Assembly: GCA_964016875.1 (NCBI GenBank)
Contig: OZ024718.1
Location: 40,116,406 to 40,180,405, forward strand
Direction of reading: 5' to 3'
Origin: Fallopia convolvulus
Taxonomy: Eukaryota; Streptophyta; Magnoliopsida; Caryophyllales; Polygonaceae
DNA length: 64,000 bases
Below, in pieces: positions 11,580-23,179 of this stretch. Both the position numbers and the translations under genes were made by a program. Position 1 is the first letter of the stretch. Each line of letters opens with the position of its first letter. The notes beneath the pieces were generated by a model. The model did not search any database, was not told the origin of the DNA, and was given only the letters and a program-made list of their open reading frames with translations.

Positions 11580-12620
11580 ATTTCCCCCTTTTTGATGATG
11601 ACAAACGCACAATAAAATGATAAGTACTTCATTCAATTTTATGCTCATGTTATGCTCATGAAAGTTCCCCCTTAGTGTGACAACATATCGCAAGGAGTTT
11701 CACTATAAGGTTATGTAGTTCCTACTTAGCAGATTTTGTGCAAATATTCCCCCTTACCAATGGCCATATTGTGACAACTTGAAACAACGCATCTCACAAA
11801 TTTTATCCTTCCCCCTTTTGGCATCATCGAAAAGAGTAAGCATGAATATCGGAACAATAAAGTAAAGAACACACATTCAAACTAAAGATCCATTTTATTA
11901 CTTAGGCAAACAAGTTTTACAGAAGGGAACTCCTGAGTGAAATACAAGGAGGAAGAACAAGGAGAAGAGGGAGAAGCGTGAAGCATATGAGAAGGAAGAG
12001 AAGAAGAAAAGAAGGAACTGAGATTCACTGACACCATCTCTGTAGATGATGTCATGAGTAGACCTTCTTCTTCACGTGAACCGAGCAAATGAATCTGCTC
12101 GATCTCCATCTTCATCTTAAGGTGGCCACGAGAGTCTTCTCACAGGCTAACGGTGTTGATGAGCTGATGCACCTCCTGTTCTTCGAGTGGATGGTTTTGG
12201 TTTTGAGCGTCTCTTAGGAAGGATGAATTGTGTCGATGGCTTCACCATCTTTGGGCTGTAGAGGAGGCACCGTACTTTTCTTAAAGTGTTTCATGAAAGG
12301 GGGTTTTGAAAAACTAGGGTTGAAGATGAGTTATGCTTTGAGAGAGGAGGTCGGTATTTAAAGACTTTTGAGCAGAGGGAACTGTCTTTTTCATCTTGCC
12401 CTTGAAAATTGAACTCGAACGATGTTGTTTAATCTTCAATGTCTTTACAAAGCTTTGCAACGTGGCAATTCCCCCCTTGGTGTAATTCAAAAACGTGGTT
12501 TACAATAGGTCCTCCCCAAATTAATAACCTGACACACCTTTTTGTCTTCCCAAGACGAAGCTGTTTACTAGATGAGACGTTTCGTCTAACTCATTGGGGA
12601 CAAAATAAATAGGGACTTGT
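11580..12620 (-). other. Element B PPT and 3' spacer
   Basis: The PPT (AAAAAGGGGGAAAT on the minus strand, 11580-11594) abuts the 3' LTR. Further polypyrimidine repeats follow (11730-11830). A 77-codon minus-strand ORF at 11882-12115 (MKMEIEQIHLLGSREEEGLL, then S-rich) is unrecognised. It may be a remnant of the third ORF or chance. No complete extra ORF like that of element A is visible. Confidence 0.5.
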
Positions 12621-13440
12621 TTAATTTAAACTTATCATCCCTAAGAGCATACGAAGGTGCTCAAAGGGACGCCTATCCAATGCCTTGGTGAGAATATCTA
12701 CTCTATGCTCTTCAGTTCGACAGTGTTCGATAATAATGTTCCCTTGCTCAACATTGTCACGTAAGAAGTGATGAAGAATGTCAATATGCTTAGTACGTGA
12801 GTGATGAACGGGATTTTTGGAAATGTTTATGGCACTAGTATCGTCACATCTAATAGGAACACGGCCATAAGACATACCGTACTCATTGAGTTGGTACATA
12901 AGCCATAAGACTTGGGAACAACATGATGCAACAGCCACATATTCTGCTTCGTCCGTCGAAAGTGCCACTGAGTTTTGTTTCTTTAATCCCCATGACACTA
13001 GGCACTCTCCTAGGAACTGAGTCATACATGATGTGCTCTTCCTATCTACCAAATGATCCGCAAAGTCCGCGTATGAGAACGCAACAATCTCAAGGGAACT
13101 TCTGCGTGGATACCACAAGCACAAGTTGCCGTTCCCTTTAAGATACCTAAAAATTCTCTTCGCCTCTTTCAAGTGTGATTCTTTGGGGTTAGCTTCAAAG
13201 CATGCGCATAAACACACGACGAACATGATATCAGGCCTACTAGCTGTAAGGTATAGAAGGGAACCAATCATACCTCGATAGTTTATTTGGTCCGCATCTA
13301 TACCTTTTTCAATTGTGTTTAACTTGGAGTTGGTGGAACTGGAGTGTTGATAGGCCTTGAATTCTCCATTCCATATTTGATTAGCATTTCTTTGATGTAC
13401 TTTTGTTGATGAATTTTTGTTGCCTCCTTGGTCAGGCTCA
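12621..13440 (-). pseudogene. pol: Element B RT C-terminus and RNase H
   Basis: The minus strand reads IHQQKYIKEMLIKYGMEN (RT tail), then GSLLYLTASRPDIMF. RNase H follows: FSYADFADHLVDRKSTSC, QNSVALSTDEAEYVAVASC, LWLMYQLNEYG, RCDDTSAINISKNPVHHSRT, KHIDI. RNase H (copia type) is open from 13271 to 12621. The upstream 13272-13440 part has stops. The RNase H would degrade template RNA during reverse transcription. Confidence 0.85.
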
Positions 13441-15697
13441 TGGGGCTTGTTTTAGTCCGTATAGGGCACGTTGAAGAAACTAGACGTGGTCTAGAAAGTT
13501 CCCATCTTCAAATCCTGGTGGTTGAGCCACATACACTTCCTTATTTAAGTGTTCATTCAGGAACGTTGTTTTCACATCCATCTGATAAAGCTTGAATCCC
13601 TTGTGGGCAACAAAGGCGATTAGGAGTGTGATTGCCTCAATTCTAGCAATAGGGGCGAAGGTCTCATCATAGTCGATGCCTTCCTCTTGGTTGTACCCTT
13701 GAGCTACGAACCTTCCCTTATTCCTTGATACAACTCCTATGTCATCCATCTTGTTACGGAACACCCATCTTGTTCCTATAAAATTCTTCCCTTTTGGACG
13801 AGGAACAAGCTTCCATACTTGGTTCCTTTCAAATATATTTAGATCTTCTTGGATTGCCACAATCCAGTCTGGATCTTTGAGGGCTTCTTTGATATTCTTA
13901 GGTTCCACCATTGACATGAAGGCATTGAATGCACCTAAATTTTGAAGTAATGATCGTGTCTTTATGCCTTGGTGAAGAGGAGATATGATGTTTCTAGGAT
14001 TGATATTGGAGAGATCTGGATCTTCCTCTTCGTTCCTATCTCCACTGTCATTGCATTCTTCTTGCAGATCCTCATCCTCTGGATGTTCTTCATCTTCTGG
14101 ATCCTCCACTTGTTCGGTGGTTTCTAGTTCTTCATTTTCAGCATTGGGTGTGTTCCCTCTATGTTCCCATTGGGTGCTTGATTCAAGGATATCTTCTGTT
14201 GGAGGAACTAGGGAACCAGCTTGAGAGGTGTCCAGTGATTCGTCAAGTGATGGAATTTCAGCCGACACATGGATATCTCGGTTTTGAGAGTCATTGTTCC
14301 CTTGTGGATAATGACGAGTTCCCTTCCTGGGCTCATCGTCGTCATCATCATCTTCTTCATTCCAGGGAAGCTGGAAATGAGTTTCCACCTTTTGCACTTC
14401 GGTTTCTACCTTGACAGACTCTTCTTTGAATATCACATGAATGCTCTCCTCTATCTTCTTGGTCCTTTTGTTGTACACTCTGTAAGCTTTGCTGTGAGGA
14501 GAGTATCCCAGGAAGATTCCCTCATCACTTCTTGCGTCAAACTTCCCAAGGTTGTCTTTCCCATTGTTGTGCACAAAACATTTGCACCCAAAGACTCGTA
14601 AGTGGGAGATGTTGGGCTTTCTTCCTCTGATAAGCTCATAAGCTGTTTTCTTAATCATTGGGCGCACCATGGCTCTATTTGAGGATGTATGTTGCTGTGG
14701 AGATTGCCTCTGCCCAAATGTGTTGAGGAACTCCACTCTCGATCATCATTTTTCTAACCATCGCTTCCAGGGTTCGATTTTTCCTCTCCACAACTCCATT
14801 TTGTTGTGGAGTATGAGGGGTTGAGAAGTTATGTGATACCCCATTCCTTTCGCTGTACTGTATGAACTCTGAGTTTTTGAATTCATTTCCATGGTCTGAT
14901 CTCAGAGCAATGAGCTTCAGTCCCAAGCTCACTTCCACTCTTTTCATGAATGGCTCAAATTCCCTAAAGGTATCTGCTTTGGACACAAGGAAAATAACCC
15001 ATGTAAATCTGGAAAAATCATCGATGAGAACGAACATGTACCTTTTTTCTCCATAGCTAGCTGTCTGCACGAGACCACAGAGATCCATGTGGATCAGTTC
15101 CAAGGGACGAGTAGTACTCACGACTTGTTTCAGTTTGAAGGAGCTTCTTGTTTGTTTCCCTTTGACACATGCCTCGCATATCTTCATGCCTTCTAGATTG
15201 ATCTTGGGTAGGCCGATTACAAGGTCTTGAAGATATAGCTTCTGAATTTGGTTTACTCTTGCATGTCCCAATCTTCTGTGCCATAGTTCCGATTCATCAA
15301 TGGAACTTGCAAGACACAGTTTCCTTGGAGGCTCGTATGATGTGTACACGAAATAGACGTTGTTGGACCTAGTTCCCTTGAGTATGATCTTGTTCGTCTT
15401 CTTGTTGATCACAAGACATTCCTTGGAATCCAATGTGACCACATTGTTTCCTTGGTCACATAGTTGTGAAACACTCAACAAGTTGTACCCAAGATCGTTT
15501 ACCAGATTCATATTCTTGATCTTGATTCCTTTGTTGATGATTGCTTCGCCAATTCCAATGATTTCGCCCTTGTTTTTGTTGCCGAAGGAGACGTGGCCTC
15601 CATTGACCTTTGTAAGTAATGAGGTGAGATTGTCTTTCTTTCCAATCATGTGTTTGGAACATCCACTGTCGATGACCCATGTGTTGTTCCCCCTCAC
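13441..15697 (-). pseudogene. pol: Element B protease, integrase and N-terminal RT
   Basis: From 15697: protease WVIDSGCSKHMIG, GAG-pre-integrase LWHRRLGHARVNQ...CEACVKGKQ, integrase core HMDLCGLVQ, IDDFSRFTWVIF, RSDHGNEFKN and PQQNGVVERKNRTLE. A one-base frame change near 14680 breaks integrase. The next frame (14736-13480) carries KKTAYELIRGRKPNISH, an acidic linker and RT (RFVAQGYNQEEGIDYDETFAP, MDVKTTFLNEHLNKEV). RT then jumps near 13440-13490 from ALYGLKQ to the KIHQQKYIKEM segment, so about 85-90 residues including the YVDD catalytic site are deleted. Confidence 0.85.
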
Positions 15698-15711
15698 TAC
15701 AGCCTCTAAGA

Positions 15712-17778
15712 TTAATTAGATTTGGCGACCCATGCAAGATGTCTCTTGCCTGGTTCCATGCAAGGAAACGGAGTTCTTTCGACCAAGTAATCTGCAATAT
15801 TGTGGACTAGTGTGGAGTTCCTAGGACTCAAGGATGACTTCCTAGGAGAGTTCCCGTTCTTGGGGATTTTCCACTGTTTTGGTCGGTTAGTATTTTTTCT
15901 TTGAAATTTTTTGTTTTCGTAACTCTTATTCCCAACAGTGTGAGACCTATACGCCTGCCTTTTTGGGCAGCTCTCAATGTAATGCCCATGACCTCCACAC
16001 TCCCAACAGGTTTTATAGTACTCTCCAAGATAGTATTTTGGGTGAGGTCTCTGGATCCTATTTCTATCCACGGTTTCCTAATTGTAAACTCTAGACTCGT
16101 TTCCCTTGGCTATCTTGAGGTACATTTTGTGGCTAGTGTTCCCAGTGTAGTACTCAGTGTTCCCATCTTCCCCGCTTTCGAGGACACGAATTCTCTCTTC
16201 GAATTGAGCATTCTTTAGCTTTTGAGTTTGAAGTTCAAGATCCCTACACTCATTTCTTTCCCTTTCCTAGAGAAAACAAGATTCGTGTTTTGATGTTCTC
16301 TCTCCATACCCTATTCCATGTCGGGCTTGGACAAACTTAATTGGGGGAATGGTCTCTTTGGTAGTCTGTGGAAGAGGACTTTCTAGACACTTTTGACTTT
16401 CACTCTGTTTCTTAAGAATCTCATCTTTTTCACTCTCAGTACTATTGAGCTCATCTCTTAAGGTGATGATCTCGTCGACTGAGCACTGCGATTTGTCTAC
16501 AAGCTTCACACATTGGGAACAAGGTTCCATTCCTAGGTTTTCTGCTAAGACATGTTCAGTTTTATCTAACTTCCTTTGAATCTTTATATTGTCTTTTAGC
16601 AGTTTGGTCAATAATTTAAGCAACTCGGGTTTTTCATATTGAGAAAGAGAGCTAAGTAGGGTTTCAGGATTTACCTCACCGGGTTGTTCCCAAGTGGTCT
16701 CCCATATGGCCATAACGCAAGTTTCTAGGGTTGACCAAGCTTCAGGTTCCTCCTCATCGGAGCCACTCCAGGTTGCTACGTATGCCTTCCTTTTCCCTTT
16801 TTCAAGTCTTCGCTCTTCATTTCCCTGAGGGCAGTTTATGGCGAAGTGTTCCTTCTTGTAGCATTTGTAGCATGTAGCATCAGCAAGGTCTTTGTCTCTG
16901 TCCTGATATTTTTTGCTGACCTCGTAGTTCCTTCTTTCCTTACTGGAGTTCCTTTTGAACTTCCCTCTCTTGTAGAAGTTCCTGAGTGCCTTTCTCATGA
17001 GTACCAGTTCCTCTTCCTCATCTTCCTCAGATTCTTCACACTGTTCCTGAACAGATTTGAGGACCTTCTCCAGCTTGAGAGCTATCCCTCTCGTTTCCAT
17101 CTCTTGTTGCTTATCTTCTTGTTTTCTTTACTCATGACCAATGAGCTTACCAAACACTTGGTGAAGCATCAAGTTCCTATTTTCAGGATTCCCCTTGAAC
17201 ATGGTTCGTTCATTTGCACATTTTGTTGTTAGCCCATTAAACGGTTGTTGCACCTTCATTTTGTCGGAGATTTCTTGCTTGGTGATACCCAAGGCTGCCA
17301 GCTTTTACCAGAGGGACTCGAAACGTGATTGATAGCTATCAATCGACTCACCCATCGTCATTTTGAAGTTGAAGAACTCCCTTCTGGCGTTCATATGATG
17401 ATCTTCCCTCATATCAGAACTTACGACGTGCATTTGTTGAATGGCTTCCCATATTTCCTTGCCTGTTTCCAAGTTGGCCACTCTATCACTATCTTGCTCG
17501 CACATCGCGTTGTTGAGGTGCATCTTGGCCTTGTAGTTGGACTCCATGCATTGCCATTAGGTTGGACCCCATTTAGACAGGTCGTTCTGAATATTTTCGA
17601 TGACCTTGAAGTTTCCATGCTCTATGACACACCACGCTTGGTAGTCATGACTCCTCATCCAGTCTCTCATCTTGATCTGCCGATTTTCAAAGCGTCCGAC
17701 GATGAGTCTGGGAGGTTTGTTCTTCCCATGTCCGATCAATCTTTGTGAGTTCTTGAGCCATTTTTTACGTGCCTGCAA
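15712..17778 (-). pseudogene. gag: Element B gag with two zinc knuckles, broken
   Basis: The frame from 17778 reads MQARKKWLKNSQRLIGHGKN, then DWMRSHDYQAWCVIEHGNF and FNFKMTMGESIDSYQSRFES. A first knuckle is CYKCYKKEHFAINC (about 16830-16871). An E/K-rich coiled-coil-like region follows, then CWECGGHGHYIESC (about 15960-16002). Stops occur at 17557, 17305, about 17130, 16267 and about 16080, all in one frame, so the ORF decayed by point mutation. Confidence 0.8.
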
Positions 17779-17803
17779 AGACTAAACAAGATCTAGAGCG
17801 CCT

Positions 17804-17815
17804 GCTCTGATACCA
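17804..17815 (-). other. Primer-binding site of element B
   Basis: The minus strand reads TGGTATCAGAGC beside the 5' LTR start at 17818, a perfect match to the usual initiator-Met tRNA primer site. Confidence 0.9.
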
Positions 17816-17817
17816 AT

Positions 17818-18950
17818 TGTTGGAACGTAGGTTATTTGAAATCAGTTATGGGAACTGTATGGAACAGTTCCCACACGCAGCGGAATAAACAAGTATGCAG
17901 GTAAATAAAGACAATAGGGACAGTTCCCATATAGAGGAACCCCACAACGATCAACCAACCGCGTGAGTAAACCTCTACCTATCTCTCGGAGGATTTTCGA
18001 ATGAGTTACCTTTTCTTTATTGCTTAGTTTCCTTCAGGTTACAAGGCAGAGTACAAACTTCTCTGTTCCTACTAGGACGCTCTCCCTAGGCAACACTAAT
18101 GCACTCTCTCGACCCTAAACCGGTGAACGCTCACAATCAAAGACAAAGCGAAATGCAAACCTCTCTCTCTCTCCTTCTGTCTCTTCTCCTGAGTTCCCCT
18201 AGACCTAGGAACTCGCTCTTTCTCCCACACCGTCGTCGAGATTAACTCGCCGTCGGGGACTTTCCACCAGCTTGATGACTCTCACTCAAGCAGCTCTTTG
18301 GCTCTTCTTTCTCTGAGTTTGGAGTTTATGATTTGGGAAAATTAAGCAGCAAGGTGACTGTTGAAGGGTTTAAATAGGCGTGATGAGAAACCCTTATCCA
18401 TTTGAGGTATTTGTCCTAAATACCCTTTTTGCCTTGCTATCCAAGTATGATTCCTTAAGGTTGACATGTGACTTTGATTTGAATTTGAATTGTCAACTCT
18501 TGAATCAATATGGACCGTTGGATGGTCATCGTCTCTGTGATGAGGCTCTGATGGTCTGAGACGCTTCTGTGTCCGCAACAAACAGGATCCCTGAAATTAC
18601 GCTGAGATGTCGCTTTCATGCATGCGCCAGTTTCCATCCAAAGGGAACTTTCGTTCTCGGTTCCCTTCTCCTGGAAACTCTTCTTGACTTCTGTGGGATT
18701 AATGTTCCTCATGTTCAGTTCCCATCGTGTGGGAATTCTATTTTCTTCTATGGTTGATCGCTTTCTTTTTCGTCGTTGCATTAGTTTCATGGTGTGGGAA
18801 CTTGTTACTCTGTGCTTTACTTTGCGACATGCAACCTGTTAAGCTGGAATACTTGGCAATTGGAGTTAGTTCCCATGGTGTTTGTCATTGTCAAAACTGA
18901 GGATGTTGTTCTAGTGTTAATGAACGTGAGTTGCTAACACCAACTCAACA
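17818..18950 (-). repeat. 5' LTR of element B
   Basis: 1,133 bases, TGTTGGAACG...CAACTCAACA. It matches the split 3' LTR at 8585-11579. The flanking sequence to the right is ATAAG. The matching left flank lies outside the window, so the TSD cannot be tested. Confidence 0.85.
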
Positions 18951-19635
18951 ATAAGAGTTGTTGTGGAGAGAGAATCTCTTAATAAGCTCTCCTAAATTCT
19001 CTCAACAACTTCCCTATTTTCTCTCAACGTCCTCCAACTCCTCTAACCTCTCATAACCACCTCTAACCACCTTTTGGACAGCCAACTACATGACTATTTA
19101 ATGGACATGTTGGGCGTCATTTTGGCATAGATTTGAAAGCTGAAAAATCGATGGGAATTGGTAGTGGTTGGGAGAAAGTGTCACAAAAAATTAAACACAA
19201 TTGTGGCTGATTTCATGGAGCGTTTTTCTCAAGTGAAGATCAAGCAAGAGGCACAAGAGTCAAACAAGGTATATGTGTATTTGATGGAATTAGACTTGCC
19301 ATCTTTTTCCATTGTTTTGTTGTTGGAACGTTTTATCCCACAACGATATTGTGTATAACCCTTGGCATGGAATAGCAGCAATATTCTTTAAGGAAAACTC
19401 GATTTATTTAAGTGACTCATTTGCTATTATCCAAGACAACTTTATAACGTTTTAAATAGTCAGTGGTGATTACCCTAGTGGTTTACACCCACGAGATTAC
19501 CCTTCGGGGTCTACTCACGAGACTACCCTTTGGGGTCTACTCAATTGCCTTGACTATCCTTTGGATCTACAAAGGCCAACTTTTCTTCAACTTTAACTTT
19601 GAAATATGTTATTTATCTTATCCTTAAACTCAACA
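18951..19635 (+). repeat. Decayed LTR fragment related to element H
   Basis: About 19250-19600 aligns with 29590-29900 of element H. Shared segments include TTTTATCCCACAACG, CCCTTGGCATGGAATAG, CACCCACGAGA and GTCTACTC. The right end ...CTCAACA could be the LTR terminus. The left half has no clear counterpart. This is probably old LTR debris into which element B inserted. Confidence 0.55.
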
Positions 19636-19639
19636 AGAC

Positions 19640-19712
19640 AACAACCCATGTGTAGTTCACCCTCACTATCGCCTGCAAAGAAAATTAGTTTTTGGCAACC
19701 TAAGCAAGATGA
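19640..19712 (-). repeat. Short copia internal fragment
   Basis: CCCATGTGTAGTTCACCC and the following 50 bases match element B at about 15676-15750, the gag-protease boundary. It is joined directly to gypsy-type LTR sequence at 19713. Only a scrap remains. Confidence 0.6.
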
Positions 19713-20058
19713 CTGATGAAAAAAAATCGATGGTGTAGATGATGCAAACGGATCGCCTTCAAAGAATCCAAGGAATTCCGACAACAAACACCAAGGAATC
19801 TGATCCATCTTCAACTGGATGGATCTTCCTTGTCCGAACTCGGAATTGGGTGATTCCAAAGCCCAAAGTTAGATCCTCGAGTCTAGTTTAACCCCTCAAA
19901 TTTTCAGATCTATATGAGTTGTAATTTAGAAGTTATGGCGATCAACCCAAGGCAAGTGGTTTTCTTCTTCACATCAATCTAGTTTAACCCCTCAAATTTT
20001 CAGATCTATATGAGTTGTAATTTAGAAGTTATGGCGATCAACCCAAGGCAAGTGGTTT
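19713..20058 (-). repeat. LTR fragment related to element F, with internal tandem duplication
   Basis: It starts TGATGAAAAAAAATCGATGG and keeps AATCCAAGGAATTCCGACAA and TGGATCTTCCT in the order seen in F's LTR (56013 onward), at perhaps 70% identity by eye. A 96-base unit is tandemly duplicated at 19882-19977 and 19978-20058. The remainder of the LTR is absent. Confidence 0.6.
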
Positions 20059-21174
20059 GTTCCCAACTATATTGATTTTTTTCTTTTTCACTTCACATTG
20101 TTGGGATCAACCCAACCCTAAACCTAGAGGAATTAGCTTGACATGATGAAATTCATAATCAAAACAATAAATTTAAACATATAAGAAGAAGCAAAAGCAA
20201 TATTGAAAGAGAAACTTACTAAGAATCTTACTAACCAATTAAAGCACTAAGGCTTGAAGCCTTCTTCTTCCGCCACGTGTCATTTTTAAAGTCATTTTAA
20301 GCCTTTAAAGTCATTTTAACCCAAAACCCACGATCATTTTTTAGTTACCTCCTCCTCTTTTCAGTTTTAATTTTCCCCTGATGTTTACTGTTTCTCTCCT
20401 CTTCTATTCAATCTCAATTGCTATTTCTCTCGCTCTTCTATTCAATTTGAATTCCTCAATTTCTTTACCATCTTTAATTAAAGATATTGTAGGATTTTTG
20501 TAGTGACATACGAGGTTCCTTTGCTCTATCTACCGCTTGTAGAGATTTTCGCTTCTAGAATAGGAGTTCTGACGCTTTTGGAGGTGGGTTCGAACAAGAC
20601 TTGACAAGGTGCTTATTAGCATCAGTTGATGAGTGACGATTGCCAGGTGAGCACACTTTGATGAGGCCGACATGCAATGATGGCCAGAGTTGGACTAGAG
20701 AATGGAGAGAAGCAATGGATTGAAAGTTACTAGTCCAAACGGCCTCGGATCCAAAATCCAGCATCAGAAGCACTTTTTAGTTGTTGGTAAGTGAAAGGGG
20801 ATTGAGATTGGAGTTTTTTTGTCTTTGAAGTATCTAATTTGATTTTTTTTCATGCTTTGATTAATTTTTCACCCCTTCTCTCCCAAACCCTTTGTTTCTT
20901 CTCACCTAGGGTTTCCCATTTTCTTCTTATATGTTTAAATGGAGATGGAGGTGATTGTTGCACCAATGGTGATGGACACGATGCTAACAAAGAAGAGGAA
21001 GTCGGTGTTCATGAAGTGATTGAAACCGTTGTGTTAAAGATTTATGCCACCACTAGCAACAAATTAAGGATTTATTCAAAGGTTTGAAATTATTGTGTTA
21101 TCTAACCGCAGTTGCATATATTCAAGTTTCTTCTTCTCTAGATTTGTTTTTGTTTTTTTTACATTTAAGAATTT
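20059..21174. other. Unique-looking DNA left of element C, possible 5' part of the DCD locus
   Basis: No element signature is visible. Pyrimidine-rich stretches (20340-20470) look like a plant 5' UTR or promoter. A plus-strand open stretch (about 20930-21085, NGDGGDCCTNGDGHDANKEE) ends before a possible intron donor AAG|GTTTGA. A minus-strand 72-codon ORF (20555-20773) is unrecognised. Across element C this DNA continues into the DCD pseudogene at 30252, so part of it may be an upstream exon or intron of that locus. I cannot prove this. Confidence 0.35.
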
Positions 21175-21179
21175 CTAGG
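21175..21179. repeat. Target site duplication of element C (CTAGG), left copy
   Basis: CTAGG lies immediately before TGTTGGATGG. The same five bases lie at 30247-30251 immediately after the right LTR end CCAACA. A 5-bp duplication is the normal integration footprint of a copia element. Confidence 0.85.
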
Positions 21180-21887
21180 TGTTGGATGGTGACGCGGTAG
21201 TAACAAGTTAGGGAATTAGTAATGTTCCCTGGGCAGCGGAAATAAACAGTAAGAACACAAAATTTAGAGAGTAAAACTTTCTGTCCGACCACCAAGTCGT
21301 AGAAAGAAAAACCTCTACCTCTGAGACTCCTTCTTAGAGGATTTTCAATAGAATACTTTTATTATGTTTCAACGATTACAAGGCAAGTCAAGTTCTCTCT
21401 GGTAACTAAGGCACCAACCAAAGTTCCGTGGTAACAACGGCACCAACCGAAGTTCAACCAACTAGACTTCTACAACCTTAAACGTAAACCTAAATGGAAG
21501 TAATCTACTGACTTACTTGTGGATTCTTCACCGGAAAAAGCCACACACTCGTACACTTGAAAAGCTCTCTCTCCAAGTTCGTCTTCTTCAACCACTCGAA
21601 AACCACACTTTTAACCTAAAAGTGACATCCTTATTTATAGAGCCTCGTTTGCTCAAGATATGGAAACTTGCCAAATATAGAAAGTCGTGTAGCTTCCCGT
21701 AGATGCTGTCTAGATCGTCAGTCATTCCCTCCTTCCTTCCCTCGCGACGTTGTTCTCTCATGAAGTTCCTTCACTCTGATGATATGTTCTTTTCTTTCCT
21801 GACATACTAGTGAAACAACACACTAATCATTCAAAGTTTGTCATCATCAAAACTAAGAGAAAACATGGAACAACGAATGTTCCAACA
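21180..21887 (-). repeat. 3' LTR of element C
   Basis: 708 bases, TGTTGGATGG...GTTCCAACA, followed by the PPT at 21888-21901. A minus-strand TATAAATA lies at 21632-21639. Compared with the right LTR it lacks about 230 bases between GAGCCTCG and TTTGCTCAAG. Confidence 0.85.
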
Positions 21888-21901
21888 ATTTCCCCCTTTT
21901 T

Positions 21902-23179
21902 GATGATGACAAACCTATACAAAAATGCATGTCTAGAAACCAATTAGAAATATAGAATATAGATCAGAAAAAAAATTCCTGTATGGTTCCCCCTTAACAG
22001 ATGCACTGTTGTTCCTACTCATCAGAGTTAACAACATATTCCCCCTTAGCCAAAGTTCCCTCTGTATTTCCTGGATAGAACGCATCTCTGCATTTTTCCT
22101 AACTTCCCCCTTTTGACATCATCAAAAGATCAACAATCATCAAAAAAAAAACATAGAGCAAATGAACAAATTCAATTGAAACTTAAACCATTCATAAGCA
22201 AAAGATAGTTATTATTATAGATAATTGTCATAGGGGTCACAGCCTAAGAAAACAGAGAAACATAAAAGTCTTAACATCCAAGAAACAAAAGAAACTTTAA
22301 ACTGGAGATAGATAGGATAGGGAACTAGAGAGGGTCCACATCATGGTTCGGAGGAAGTGGAATCAGCAACAGCAGTGTCAGCGTCTCTCTTAGCCAGGTA
22401 ACCAATAATGGTACTCAGCTGAGAGAAAATCTTTTGAAGCTCAGACAACATCTTGGTATTAACACTTCCACCAACCTTCTTAACAATTTTCTTCGCCATA
22501 GACCATTTTGACTTGCCTTGGAACTTCATCCTCGAGAAATTTCTCATAACCAAGTTAAACTTCTCTTCAGTAACACATAGATTTTTCGGGACTGCAGAAG
22601 TAACTTGATAAGTTCCCTTTTTTTCTTTTTCCTCAACACCCCCCCCCCATTTTTTTAACCTCTAGAACACCTTTTATGTTGGAGCTTTTGCTTCTTCACC
22701 CACTGCTTTTGGATTCACATTCTCTTTGAGCATTTTTCCCCTCCTCGTTACCAAGAGTGGATAAAAAGGCTTGTTTGAACAGACAAGGGACAAGAGATGT
22801 TCCATTCAAACTTTTTGTGGGCTTGGGATATTTTTGACATCCAAACAATTATTCCCCGTTTAAAGGTAAGCAAGGGGGTTCATAGGGAACGTTTGCTTGG
22901 ACCAGGCTAGGGGACAGCTTATAACCAACTATCATTTCGGCTTGAAGTGAGGGATAGAATAGATCAAGTTGGTTATTTTGAGCTTAAAAGAAAATCTTGG
23001 ATGTAAGCAATTCAGTCTTAGTTCCTTTTAGCATGCAACACTTAACAATTTCTAATATTTACACCATCTATGCATAGAGGAAGGATATAAGCCATTAGAG
23101 AACTTGTCAAATGATACGTAGTTACCTGAGAAGTTACCTCTTTATTCAGGCACTGAGGGAATAGAGGACCGGGACTTGT
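21902..23179 (-). pseudogene. Element C 3' spacer and remnant of the extra ORF
   Basis: 21902-22330 repeats the pyrimidine-block spacer of element A. A 70-codon minus-strand ORF at 22341-22553 (ending SQLSTIIGYLAKRDADTAV) matches the last part of A's extra ORF. The acidic and N-terminal parts of that ORF are missing. 22560-23160 is low-complexity or unrecognised (poly-C near 22640). Confidence 0.6.

Larger units (their letters stand above)
8585..18950 (-). mobile_element. Element B: second SIRE-like Ty1/copia element, with nested insertions
   Basis: The minus strand reads 5' LTR 17818-18950, PBS, gag, protease-integrase-RT, RNase H, spacer, PPT and 3' LTR (8585-11579, interrupted by element D). 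The first 190 or so bases of the 3' LTR (compare 17818-18008) are missing at its outer edge because element A abuts there. The family differs from A and C in LTR sequence and has only moderate protein similarity to them. It is dead through stops, a frameshift near 14680 and a deletion inside RT. Confidence 0.85.

Noticed and set aside
20839..21087. 82-codon plus-strand ORF as a complete gene
   Set aside because: The start is in pyrimidine-rich non-coding-like sequence, no domain is recognisable, and it ends shortly before the insertion of element C. It is at best an exon fragment.
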